Source of the DNA: Dioscorea cayenensis subsp. rotundata
Taxonomy: Eukaryota; Streptophyta; Magnoliopsida; Dioscoreales; Dioscoreaceae
Assembly (NCBI RefSeq): GCF_009730915.1
Contig: NC_052496.1
Coordinates: 1,101,875 to 1,165,874 of the forward strand
Length of the DNA stretch: 64,000 nt
Reading direction: 5' to 3'
Below, in pieces: positions 14,301 through 24,577 of this stretch. Under the pieces are notes generated by a model. That model was not told the DNA's origin, ran no database searches, and saw nothing but the letters and a program-made list of their open reading frames with translations. A program made the translations under genes and the position numbers. How positions within the stretch are numbered: the stretch's first letter is position 1; every line of letters starts with the position of its first letter.

Positions 14301-14503
14301 TCAAACTCAGTTGGTCGGCCTTGTGATCCAGATGGAAGGATGGCTCTCCTGAGTCTGTCGTATGTTGGGAGTTTCTCAAGAGCAGCCCATAAGAGGGCTT
14401 CCTCATCATCTTCAACCTGTGAAGTCCTTGAGGAGAAGATGGCACTTGAGTCTCTCCAGTTTGAGACACTGTTCTGCCTCAGGCTCCCTCGTCTGCTCTG
14501 CAT
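6964..14503 (-). CDS. PDR-type full-size ABCG transporter (complete, 24 exons)
   Basis: Exons (5' to 3'): 14193-14503, 13914-14034, 13521-13609, 12642-12726, 12386-12545, 12202-12278, 12077-12130, 11901-11991, 11519-11820, 11156-11440, 10737-11053, 10492-10652, 10280-10383, 10040-10196, 9843-9944, 9623-9714, 9199-9531, 8828-9118, 8644-8727, 8436-8569, 8088-8315, 7794-7965, 7457-7711, 6964-7224. They sum to 1,421 codons plus stop, normal for the family. NBD1: Walker [10 protein letters not shown] (exon 4), signature [12 protein letters not shown] (exon 8), Walker [12 protein letters not shown] (exon 9). NBD2: [16 protein letters not shown] (exon 17), [16 protein letters not shown] and [12 protein letters not shown] (exon 18). 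Membrane domains follow each NBD (exons 10-14 and 21-24). Role: ATP-driven transport across a plant membrane, probably the plasma membrane; substrate unknown. Exon 1 differs clearly from the left paralogue, so the tandem pair is old. Confidence 0.95.
7313..7347. repeat. (TA)n microsatellite in last intron of ABCG gene
   Basis: A perfect AT dinucleotide run lies in the last intron (7225-7456). Similar shorter runs lie in introns at 8324-8349, 9806-9823 and 13719-13736. Confidence 0.9.
12811..13200 (+). mobile_element. LINE 3' end inserted in intron 3 of the ABCG gene
   Basis: A GC-rich block (about 12,820-13,020) unlike the surrounding intron is followed by a T-rich 3' untranslated part containing CCTCACCTCTGGGGAGAG, CAATAAATCTGTGGTTTATC and a run of 14 A. 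The same blocks occur at the end of the LINE at 18,965-19,087. It stands antisense to the host gene. No clear target-site duplication was found, and the 5' edge is approximate. Confidence 0.7.
13737..13876 (-). mobile_element. LINE 3' end inserted in intron 2 of the ABCG gene
   Basis: The reverse complement reads CTCATTTCCGGTGAGAATAA, then ATAAATTCGTGGTTTATCCA and CTTTATTC, matching the shared LINE 3' tail. It lies between exons 2 and 3 next to a (TA)n run and is in sense orientation with the gene. No coding part is left. Confidence 0.7.
14163..14191. repeat. (AGCT/CTAG)n run at the exon 1 splice donor
   Basis: Repeated GCTA units abut the donor site of ABCG exon 1 (exon edge 14193). Confidence 0.8.
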
Positions 14504-14715
14504 CTCTGCTGCTGCTGCTGCTTATTCAAGCTCTTATTTGGCTGGCTACTTGTTCAAGATTCCTGATAGATTCTTGAACAAGTATTAAGAACAGCAATTC
14601 GGAACAGTTTTGTTCCACTTCATTGCATTAACACTGATGCGTAGTAAAATTATATCATCCACAGGGATACTTGTCTGTCTGGAGAATGAAAAGAAGAAGT
14701 CTGATGGGGTTTCTT

Positions 14716-14722
14716 TTTTATA
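14716..14722 (-). promoter_or_regulatory. Likely TATA box of the complete ABCG gene
   Basis: The minus strand reads CCTTATAAAAAAG about 213 bases upstream of the ATG. The same element is repeated at about 17,143-17,152 because the tandem duplication begins exactly here. Confidence 0.5.
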
Positions 14723-15046
14723 AGGACCGGACCTCAAACTATGAGCTTGCTCCACATGTCTCTTTTAATTTCATTCATCTTTCCTGTTGGAATATTGCTT
14801 TAACAATACTAAATTGTACACTATACTTTTCTTGCAAGAGTTTCCTTCAAAAGATCTGATAGTGACAAATAAATTAAATGTGCTGGCATTGGGAGATGCA
14901 CTGAAATTATTTGGGATTAGCATGCCATATGCATTTGCATGTGAAAATGCATCTCTCGGTATGCTAAGCAAGTAATGAGACTTTTTTTAGGGTGTTTTGG
15001 ATGCTATTTCAAAAAAAGAAATTTGGTGATAGTTAACTGTAAGGTT

Positions 15047-15622
15047 GTCAGATCTGGTTCGGACAATAACCTGGCTAAGCCCAGGGGTCAAGGGTCAATG
15101 GGTTTCGACCGGATCGAATCGGGGTTGAACCAGAGTCAATAATTAAATATAAAAAATATTATAATAATTAATAATGAGTAAATATAATATTAAACCCATA
15201 ATTATATTATAAAAACCTACTCAAATTTGATATTTAAATTGATAAATGACCTTATATACAGTAGAATTTTCTAATTATGTCATTTATTTTTACATTTTTT
15301 AAATATTTACAAATTTAATATATTAATATATAATTATCGAACTTCTCTCAGTGTTATTTATTTATTTATTTATTAGTTGATTTTGTTAAAATAAATAAGA
15401 AATTAATTCACTAATTCTTATATCTCAATTGAGTTTTTATTTTGTTTTAAATTTTCTTATATTTTTTATTTAATTAGAATACTTTAATTTTATATTTTTA
15501 TAATAAAACTACACTCATTTATTGTTTTATTTTCTTAATAAATTAAATTTTTAGAAAGTGTTTACATAACACATTAATATATTTTATTTTTTTAAATGTT
15601 AATTTTTTTGTTAGTATGTTTA

Positions 15623-15685
<63 letters not shown>

Positions 15686-15970
15686 ATTCTATTTATTGAT
15701 TATAAATTATAAATTAATATTAATAGATATACACGATTTTGTGGTTTCTAATGAGAAAATAATAATAAATTATTAAATATTGTAAAAAAAAAAATTAAAC
15801 ATTATGACCCGATTGACCCGGCCGGATCAACCGGTTCTCGGTTGAACCGTCCGGGTCACCGGGTTAACACCGGGTTTTTTAATACCCGGGTCAATGGGGT
15901 ATACTCGGACCGGTCACATGGCCGATTTCCGGTTTTTCTAGTTGAACTGATCGGACTGGTCCGGGTCTGA
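15047..15970. mobile_element. Non-autonomous DNA transposon, MULE-like
   Basis: The ends are degenerate inverted repeats: left GGTTGTCAGATCTGG, right (reverse complement) GGCTGTCAGACCCGG. GTTAACTGT, nine bases, is found outside both ends (about 15,034 and 15,980), and the other copy of the duplication reads through with no element (near 17,513). The termini are GC-rich and the core is AT-rich with a long (TA)n run at about 15,624-15,682. There is no transposase. A nine-base duplication fits Mutator-like elements; the assignment is inferred. Confidence 0.75.
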
Positions 15971-17035
15971 CAGCCATGGTTAACTGTGCCTACTTGCTCA
16001 ATTAATGAGACTTCCCTCCACCTTTTTTTAGTTGAACGTTCTCCTTTAAGAAGCCTCTCTCTCTTTTGTACGTGATGTCCTTGCATGTAACTCATCTGAC
16101 CTCTCACTTGAATATATGCTCTCTCTTTACATTGAAGCAAGTGGATTCGGCAAAGATGTCTTCTCTCCTGCAGACAAAGAGTGCATTCAAAAATTGATCA
16201 CTGACTAATGACTGATATCTAAATCCAAGTAATTAATTTGGAGGGGAAACCTAGGTTTGGCCGGCTAAATACTTTTTTTTTTTTTTGGTTTTAGAGAATT
16301 GTAGATAAATTATTATGGTAATAATCTAGTAAAAAGATATTTGATTTTCATACAAAAGATCAAAAGTTTGACTCCCTCTTACTGTACATGCACAATTGAG
16401 GTTTAATAATATTAAAATTAATGTGTAGGATAGTTTTATCTATAATGTCAAAGCAGAAAAAAAAAATTGTAGATAAATCACAATTTGAGCCCTCCTATTT
16501 GACTTTGGTCAAAATTCTCATTTTCTCTAATGGAAGTGTTATTTTTAGCTGACTTCTTTTCTAAAGGTAGAATATGTCAAATTTTAATGTTTTTTTTTAA
16601 ATAGGTTACATGAGGGGACCACCAAGATTTGTGAAGCCAACCTTCCATTGGAGTGCTAAATTGTGCATGCTATTTTTTTTTTTATCTAAAATACAAAATA
16701 GACAGATTATTAAATATATTAAAATGTGAATAAGTTCATATACAAAAATTTTAACCACCAAAAATATTTTAATAAATAACCTATAAAAAAAATAGTGGGT
16801 AAAGGATGAATATCTTCGAGGAAAAAAAATTGAGGTTTTTTGAACAAAGCATGCATAAAGTTTGAAAAAATGAGTTCATGATTATATTAGCAAACTTATA
16901 TGAACTTGTAAAAAAAAAAAAACAAAGCAGCGTTTGATATTGTAATTATGTTTTAAGGGTGAACTTTATAATTTTTAAAAAAAAAATACAATTTAATATA
17001 AAACAAATCAAATCAATAATATTCTACCACTTTGT

Positions 17036-17125
17036 TTTTCATGTTGGTTATATTTTTGGTTTGCTGCTCTTTTTTTTCAATAAAGTAGTGGTTTATCCAT
17101 TTTTTTTTAAAATATATATATTCTA
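17036..17125 (+). mobile_element. Very short LINE 3' fragment at the duplication junction
   Basis: CAATAAAGTAGTGGTTTATC followed by poly-T/A is the shared LINE tail. It is flanked by TATTCTACCA on both sides (about 17,028 and 17,118), a likely target-site duplication. It separates copy A from copy B of the tandem duplication. Confidence 0.65.
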
Positions 17126-17133
17126 CCATTTAT

Positions 17134-19660
17134 GATGGTTTTTTTTTATAAGGATTGGAGTTCAAACTATGAGCTTGCTCCACATGTCTCTTTTAATTTC
17201 ATATATTCACCTTTCTTATTGGAATATTGCCTTAATAATACTAAATTGGACATTGTTCTTTTCTTGCAATAATTTCCTTCCAAATATCTGATGGTAACAA
17301 GTAAAAAAGATGTGCTGGCATTGAGAAATCCGCTGAAATTGTTTGGGATCAAGAGGCTGTTGTGAATCTCCCAGCACACAGGCCATATGCATTTGCATGT
17401 TAAAAGCATCTCTTGGCATGCTAATGCTAAGCGAGTAATGAGACTTTAATGCTTTACTTTTTAGGGTGCTTTGGCCGCTGCTTCAAACATAGAAATTTCT
17501 TTGGTGATAAGTGTGCCTACTTGCTTAATTAATGAGATTTTCCTTCTTTTGTATAAACTGAATCTTCTGCTTTATCTCTCTTTTGTATTTGATGTCCTTG
17601 TATGTATGTAACTCATCTGACCTCTCACTTGAATATATGCTCTCTCTTCACATTGAAGCAAGAGGATTCGGCAGAGATGTCTTCACTCCCACAGACAGAG
17701 AGTGCGTGCACAGATTAATCACTGGCTAATGACTGATATCTAAATTCTAATTAATTTGAAAGAGGGGGGACTTCAGTTTGGTTAAATACTTTCTTTTTTG
17801 TTTTAGAGAATTATAGATAAATCATCATGGCAATAGTCTAATGATAAGACACTTGACTCTCATATAAAAGTATAAAAATTCGACTCACTCCCAATGTACA
17901 AACACAGTTAAAATTTAGTAACATAAAAATTAATGTGTATGATAGTTTATTTATAATGGGCAGCCCTTTAAAAGAAAATTCACCTCGAGATAAGAACTCT
18001 GATGATGGACATTACTTTCATCCATCATCTCCTCGTGATGAGGATTCTGCTCCCTCTCTCAAAGCTTTCTTGCTTAAGGTGCCTCGAGATAAGGAGATTC
18101 CTGATTCATTAGTTACTCAAACAATTGAAGGAAATATTGCTTCCAACCTTAGCAAGGATTCTTCTCAAATAAATCCAAATCTCTCGTCTACTAAGGGGAC
18201 ATTACCTTCTCACCTGAATTATAATCCACCAACTCTAATTATACCAGATGGGTATAAATGGATTTTCGTACATGGTGGATGGACGTTAATTCCAATTATT
18301 AACACGATAAATTTTATGCTCAAAATCCTTCACCTCAGAAGGATTCATTAGATTTACCTTCTAATGATGAGCTTGTTGACTGGGGAGAAGATGATGATTT
18401 TTTAGCTGAGGAGATGGTTGAAGATGAGCACTTTCTTGAGGAAGATAATATCACCCAAACTGATACTGATCTTCACTCAGACAATCTTCTTTTGAAACAA
18501 CAGATTGATTTACTTCCCGATCAAGTTAGGATCGACAAGGATCACTTGGGGGCTTTTGCTCAGGATATCATTCCAGATCAAACTCCTTCCGATAATACAA
18601 CAAGGCAAATCAGAGGAAGTGATCGAAACAAGAAACCTTCAAGCCGCTGGACTGAAGAAACAGGGTTTGTCCCGCACCCTCCTAGATCGACTAAGAAGAA
18701 AATTCCTGAAGACCCCAGAGAAGCGACCGATGTTAACCAACAGCAGTCTTTGGCTGTGGCTACTCAGAAAATCAAGCGCTCAATCAACTTCATCAGCGCA
18801 AGGGAATCCAACATTTCTGGTGATCCAGATCCTAATCCTGCTCTGGAGTAGAGTTCTCCACTGTCAGCTTTGTTGACCTGTACCCCCTGTTGGTGGCTTT
18901 CGTTTTCATAGCTGTTTTATCTTATCGTTCTTTGTTTTCTTTGTTATGTTTCTTGTAGTACTTGTGCCTCACCTCTGGTGAGAGTTTCTGTACTTCCCTT
19001 TCTATCTGTACTGTACTTCTTCGCAGTGTTTCATTTTCAATAAATTTATGGTTTATCCACTTTTATCAAAAAATAATAATAATAATGTCAAAAAAAAATT
19101 TGTAGATAAACCATGATTTGAGCCCTCCCATTTGAATTTCATCAAAATTCTCCATTTCTTTAATTTAAGTGCTATTTTAAATAATGCTTTTAGAAAAAGT
19201 AAAAATATGCAACCTTTTAAGTTTTTTTGTAAGTCACATAAGGGACCACGAAGGTTTGTGAAGCCAACCTTTCTTTGGATTGCTAATTTGTGCATGCGAT
19301 TTTTTTTGTTGCTTTTCTTAAAAATACAAAATAGACAAACTATTAAATGTATTAAAATGTGAACCAGTTAATATACAAAAATTTTAACCACCAAAAATGT
19401 TTTAATAAATAACCTATAAAAAAAAGATAGTAGGTTAAAATTTTATGATTATATTAGCAAGCTTATGTGGCCCAGTAAAAACGAAAAAAAACGAAAGCTA
19501 CGTTTGATAGTGGACTCATAGGCATTTATAGTTGCCCATACCTTTTAAGGGTTAATTTTTCTTATAATTATGTTTTAAGTGTGAGCTCTATAATTCCTAA
19601 AAAAGAAAAATATAATTTGATATAAAACAAATCAAAATCAACAATATTCTACCACTTCTT
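17134..19660. repeat. Tandem promoter duplication, copy B (interrupted by a LINE)
   Basis: Direct repeat of 14,700-17,047. It has no MULE-like element; its sequence runs TTTGGTGATAAGTGTGCCTA at the corresponding point. It carries instead a LINE at 17,959-19,087, where copy A has an uninterrupted TATAATGTCAAAG. Confidence 0.85.
17959..19087 (+). mobile_element. 5'-truncated LINE-like retroelement with a broken ORF and poly(A)-type tail
   Basis: Coding sequence runs from 17,959 to the TAG at 18,851 but changes frame near 18,305-18,320, so no intact protein remains. The first frame contains GYKWIFVHGGWTL and repeated SPRDE/PRDK units; the second is acidic (LVDWGEDDDFLAEE) and ends KRSINFISARES. 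About 235 bases of 3' untranslated sequence follow, then CAATAAATTTATGGTTTATC and a (TAA)n/A tail. A target-site duplication ATAATG is seen at 17,953-17,958 and 19,082-19,087, and copy A of the host duplication gives the empty site. The tail and truncation fit a LINE. The protein resembles a plant LINE ORF1 by style only. No reverse transcriptase is present, so an internal deletion or another type of retroposon is possible. Confidence 0.75.
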
Positions 19661-19789
19661 TGAATGTAAACCCAAACAAAATTGTAACTCCATGTTACGT
19701 AGTATTTAAGTTTCTATGATATTCTCAATTTATGAAAAAAATTAACCAGAGGTAATTCATTTCAACTACTATAAGTCTATAATCACAGT

Positions 19790-20120
19790 CTCTGATGATG
19801 CCATCATCAAGTTTTGCAAAAATACTTTTGGTAGGGGTCGCCCTTGTCATAGTGGGCTTTTGAGCTTATGTGTTATCTTCCGTTAGGGATAGTAATGTTA
19901 CTATTTTGATAAATGGCTTGATGATAGGCCCCCTAAGGAAACGTGGCTTTTGCTCTTCCATGCCTCCTCGGCCCAGCTAGCTTCGGTCCATAAAGTCCTC
20001 AATAGGTTCTCCACTCCTTCACTCCTGTTTAGAGATATCTCTTTCTCGTATTTGCAAAACATGAGGGCAGTTATTCCTTCCCTCTTAAATGACTCTGAAG
20101 ATTTCAAAGTCTAGAGCTTA
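19790..20120 (+). pseudogene. Relic of a LINE reverse-transcriptase ORF (C-terminal part)
   Basis: One plus-strand frame from about 19,893 to 20,113 reads YFDKWLDDRPPKETWLLLFH and then a hydrophobic stretch. The pattern W-L-D-D-R-x-P-x-x-x-x-W-x-x-L-F is typical of the end of plant LINE ORF2 proteins. Upstream the same frame is stopped, so this is a dead fragment. Its link to the tail family nearby is not shown. Confidence 0.5.
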
Positions 20121-22594
20121 AAGAGTACAAGAACTTCCTCAATATGTTCTTTCCATCAGTTCCTTGATGACAAAGGACTGAGATCCTCATTAAGAAATAT
20201 ATTTATCTGAAAATGTATATGTCTTAAAAGATAACTATTTTCAATAGGTTCACATGAGATAACAAAATTCTTACTCTAGATAATCTATCTAGGAGAGACT
20301 ATAATGGCCTGCCGATGGCTATCTTTTTTTTTTTTTTTTTCCAAGTAGCTATGGAGACTTTGGACCAATTGTTTCTGCAATACTTCTATATTGCTTGAAT
20401 CTATAATCACAATAGATATATTTTCGAACTTTTAGGTTTTCCAAATTCTACAAATAAGTTATGGATATTTTGGACACATAATATGGTGTCCTACTTTAGG
20501 GACACATGGGAGATCCTTACTCAAGGCATGTTATAGAATGCTTGGTTGGAGATAATCAATTGAATATTCATAAATACCTCCTTCCACCGATTTCAATTCT
20601 AATTAAAAATAACCAAATGTTTCTTTTCTAATTACTAGCAACTCAAGAATTGAAAAGGCTAAAGTTGAAGAACCCAGTGATGACAATCAAATGCATCTTA
20701 ATCTTTTTTATACACCGCACCCAGTAATGGTGCTTAACCATGATCAACCTCTTACTTCATTGAAGATGCCTAATATTTGAGACCAGAAGAGCAGCCATTG
20801 CCAAATGACATTTCCCAACATTCATCTTCAAGTAACTCTGCCTATCAATCAAGTTCTCCTACTTATGATGAGTGTGCTCCCTTGTGTACCAACTCATTAC
20901 CCTCCATATTTATTCTACATGTACTTTCCATTGTCTAATGCATTTTGATGATTTACCTTTTTTTTAAAAAAAAAATTATAATTATTTTTGTAGTGTTTAT
21001 ATGTAACGTCTATTTTATTTATATTTATTAAAAAAAAATCTACTGCTGCCTTTCATTTCAAATAATCTATGAGTGAATATATTCTCTCATTATTTCAAAA
21101 ATATTTATTGTTTTCTACAAATTTAGGTATCGTCATAGTTATAAATGTCCAAACTAATTTAAAACAATAAAAATAAAATAGATAAAAAAAATTATCAAAA
21201 ATTCTGTTGTAATTATTACCATTCAAATATATTTTGAATGATTTATCCAGTATTTTAAAAAATTACTAAAATAATTATTTTCATATTAATCATTACAAAT
21301 TAATAAAACTATATTATTTATTTTTTTTGACTAAACTCTCCATTGTGGTGATCATCATTTTATATTTATAATTTTAATTATTTAAAGTTGCGTCTAATTT
21401 TCTTCTTTCCCAGATTCTTCATCCAGACTTGTCGATGATTATCTTTTTTGTTTAACCTGACTAATAAAATAGTTAAGTAACCCTTCCACCAAAATATTAA
21501 CGAATTCATCCCCTGAAAAATGAAATAAGTTTTCCAAAAAAAAAATAATACTAAAAAGTGGAAATAAGTGAAAAGAAGTCCAAAGGTTTCCATTGCCCAA
21601 ATCCACATCCAAACAAAAGCCATGTGAATATGAACCAGCCAAGTAAAGGAAGAAAGTACATTATAGCTTTACTTGGTTAGTTTATAAGTACTTTATTTTA
21701 TTGAAATGATTCTATAGCTTGTTCGTTTTATAAGCAAGCAAGGCAATAAAGTTAGTTGGTTTTTAAGTAGTTAATCTATTGGCATGGTTAAAATGATATT
21801 TCTACTATTTTTACATTTGTCCAAGGTCTCACCACACCCATGTCCCATCTCCATCTGCATGCACTTTTGTTTTGTTCCCGTCCTTTCACCCGTACGGGAA
21901 ATGCTTTTCGAATCTTCGAAATCACATGAACAGAGAGGCCTTCTCTCTTCATGCAACACTCCATTTTTGTTTGCCGGTGTTTTTTACTTACCACTTACCA
22001 ACATCAAATTACCAATATATATAACATATATATAATATATATACATATATGTACTGTACCACTTACTAGAGAATAGTGTCACATTTCCAAGTTAGCTCGA
22101 ACGAGCTGAGCTGGCATGATAAATATTCGTTGAAGCCAGTCATGTCTCCAAACATAAAGCAATGAACAGTAAGTATATATACTCCGTTGGTTGAACAAGA
22201 CTCAAAGGATGCAGGATAAAAGTAGTGGTTAGATGAATATATATGGACAAACAAACTAAGAAAGAGCTGCAAATCATTGGATCAGATCAACCTTTTCATG
22301 AAAGCCTCTATTTCCACAAGCTCTTTCCTTGTGAAACTAGAAACTGCTTTTTTACCCATTTAAAGGAATGAGAATATATTCATGACTACTCTCTTCCCTT
22401 CCCTTCTCTTGGGAAATGCATGTTGGAAATCCGCACCCAACTAATTATGTCAATATTCTTATGTTCAACTAAAAAAGTTACTCTTTCATGAATGAAACAA
22501 GTCTCCACCCACATGACTAGATGTTATCATACATATATGTATGAATTTGAGTTAGAGAACAAAGGAGAAGATAAAAAGAGTACCTTAAGAGAAG
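20121..22594. other. Spacer upstream of the BZR1-like gene
   Basis: AT-rich, with poly-T at about 20,324-20,340. No coding sequence with family resemblance was found; short open frames on both strands are random in composition. The last few hundred bases should hold the promoter of the BZR1-like gene; short (TA)n patches lie at 22,016-22,046. Confidence 0.5.
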
Positions 22595-23032
22595 ATGGAG
22601 ATTAATCATAATGTGGAGAAGGGTTTGGTCAAGAAGAGCAAGGGTTGCATCAAGACAAGCAAGGGGCCATGGGTGGTGAAGAGGCAAGGGCGTGACGGCC
22701 ATGTATGGACGTCGTTGAGGAGGCCGACAGACCGGGAAAGGGAGAACAATCGGCAGAGAGAGCGGCGGCGCCGCATGGTGGCCGCCAACATCTACAAGGG
22801 CTTGCGCTTGCATGGGAACTACAAGCTCCCAAAGCATGCAGACCAGAATGACGTGCTTAAAGCGTTGTGCGAGGAGGCCGGTTGGCACGTCGAGGAGGAT
22901 GGCACCATTTACCGCAAGGTCATCATCATTCATGATCACTCTGTTTTTCAATATCATATCTCCATGCATGCATACATACATGGTTTGTGTATTTTAAGTT
23001 TGTTTTTAATTCTAACAATTGATTAATTTGTT

Positions 23033-23075
<43 letters not shown>

Positions 23076-23157
23076 GCAGGATCCTTCAACGAGAACGGGT
23101 TTAGATGAGGATGCACTTGAACTTACTTTGGGATTTCCATCATTGGAATATAGATAG
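22595..23157 (+). CDS. Short BZR1/BES1-like transcription factor with EAR motif
   Basis: Two exons, 22595-22918 and 23080-23157, 133 residues. Residues 44-107 match the plant BZR1/BES1 DNA-binding domain: [20 protein letters not shown], then [40 protein letters not shown]. The second exon gives 25 residues ending near LELTLG, the EAR repression motif found at the C-terminus of BZR1 proteins. Known members are usually over 300 residues; the Ser/Thr-rich middle with GSK3 sites, 14-3-3 site and PEST region is absent. Role inferred: nuclear DNA-binding repressor at E-box or BRRE sites, without the usual brassinosteroid phosphorylation switch. The ATG at 22595 gives an extra basic N-terminus ([20 protein letters not shown]). 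The intron holds a (CA)n run. Confidence 0.85.
23035..23076. repeat. (CA)n(TA)n microsatellite in the BZR1-like intron
   Basis: About 14 CA units followed by TA units end directly before the splice acceptor ATGCAG at 23,079, where they replace the usual pyrimidine tract. Confidence 0.9.
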
Positions 23158-24577
23158 TTGCAAGGATCAGTTGCTATTTGGAATTACCTGATCACTCCAT
23201 AGAATTTTTCTGCTTTTGATATATCATATATATGGTTTGCTGGATGTCTTTGAACAAAAGAATTGTCTTGAATACAGCTAATCAAACTCAAATGCTTTTA
23301 TGATGTTTGTATTTGGATCACAATGTTTTTGATGGGTGCTGTAATTCTTGGTGGAAAAACTCTTTCACTTTACTATCAGGAAATTTCTATAATTTCTGCA
23401 GGAACAATGGAATACTTGTCCTGGCACTAGATAAAACTTTGTTATGATCCTGTTCATTGAATGCTAATTCATAGGGCAAATGAATCCTAGATTAACTCTG
23501 AGGAGGTAATTGACAGATAAACTTGATTAATTTATGTTACATAAAGCTACAATTTCAATCAGGTACATAATTATGGTTATTTATGAGAAAGTTTCCAAAG
23601 ATTTTTCTGATTTCAGATAACAAATTACCATACAAGGGAGAAGAATGCAGAGAAGATTATGAGACCAATAAATTGAGTCAATCATTAGATATTAGCTGCA
23701 GCGAATGAAGTTAGACATTCAAATTGAGATATTTTGGTATATAACTTTTGTAGCTGATATGGTAATAGTCAATAAAAACCAAAGTAAATAAAATTGTAGA
23801 GGTAAATGAAGAATCTCAAGATTATAAGTTAAATAAAATAAGACTGCATGCTGACGTTAACAAGTTTGGAATTTTTTTTTCCTCCTCTGTCATAATTTAA
23901 TGTAGTAATATGACAAGCATAGTTTTTGATATGCTGCAACAATTTCTATTTGTGCTAACAGATTCCCGGGTATATAGATTTTTCAATTAAGTTATTGTTC
24001 TATGACGCTTCAAAACTCTGTTCACTAAGTACTAATATTGGCTGGATATGATTAACCAATCCTGATGTTGGATCTGCTAGTGGCCTTCAATTTATGTGGT
24101 CACAGTAATATAAAACTGCTAAACCTTTAACTTAAAATCAAGAAGAGATTAAGTGATTGTTTCATCAACAATTTAATAGAACATAAGCTGTTATATTTAA
24201 CTCACAGGATTCTACAACTAAGCAAAAGCAATATACAAACTTCCGAGTTTTGTGATCTCATACAAAAACATCAAAGGAGCTAAAATAACAGATGTGTATC
24301 TGGTCATTAAGATAGTATCAAAACATCGCATGAAACTATCTTGGATCATAAGGACTTTGGTATTTTCAACCAAAAAAAAATTGTGCTTAATAGTAATTCA
24401 GGACGCTATCAAAATCTTATACATGAATATTCATGCTACATTTCTGATGCAAATATGACTTACAGAGAGTTACGAGAAAGGTCATTCATATGTATGCAAA
24501 CAACACACATAGCGGGAAGAGCATTTTTCTGCAAACAACCAGGGAAGACACCACTTTGTAACATAGTAAGCAGTATA
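23158..24577. other. Spacer between convergent BZR1-like and DUF2921 genes
   Basis: Holds the two 3' untranslated regions. No further gene or repeat was recognised. Confidence 0.6.

Larger units (their letters stand above)
14700..17047. repeat. Tandem promoter duplication, copy A (interrupted by a MULE-like element)
   Basis: This copy begins at the putative TATA region of the ABCG gene and extends away from it. It aligns with 17,134-19,660: for example AACTATGAGCTTGCTCCACA, CATATGCATTTGCATGT, CTCATCTGACCTCTCACTTG and TTTTAACCACCAAAAAT occur in both, in the same order. Without the inserted element (about 15,047-15,970) the unit is about 1.4 kb. No gene is seen inside it. Confidence 0.85.

Noticed and set aside
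17935..17958. Start of the LINE frame at the ATG 17,935
   Set aside because: This part belongs to the duplicated flank; copy A has the same bases without the LINE, so the frame start is accidental.
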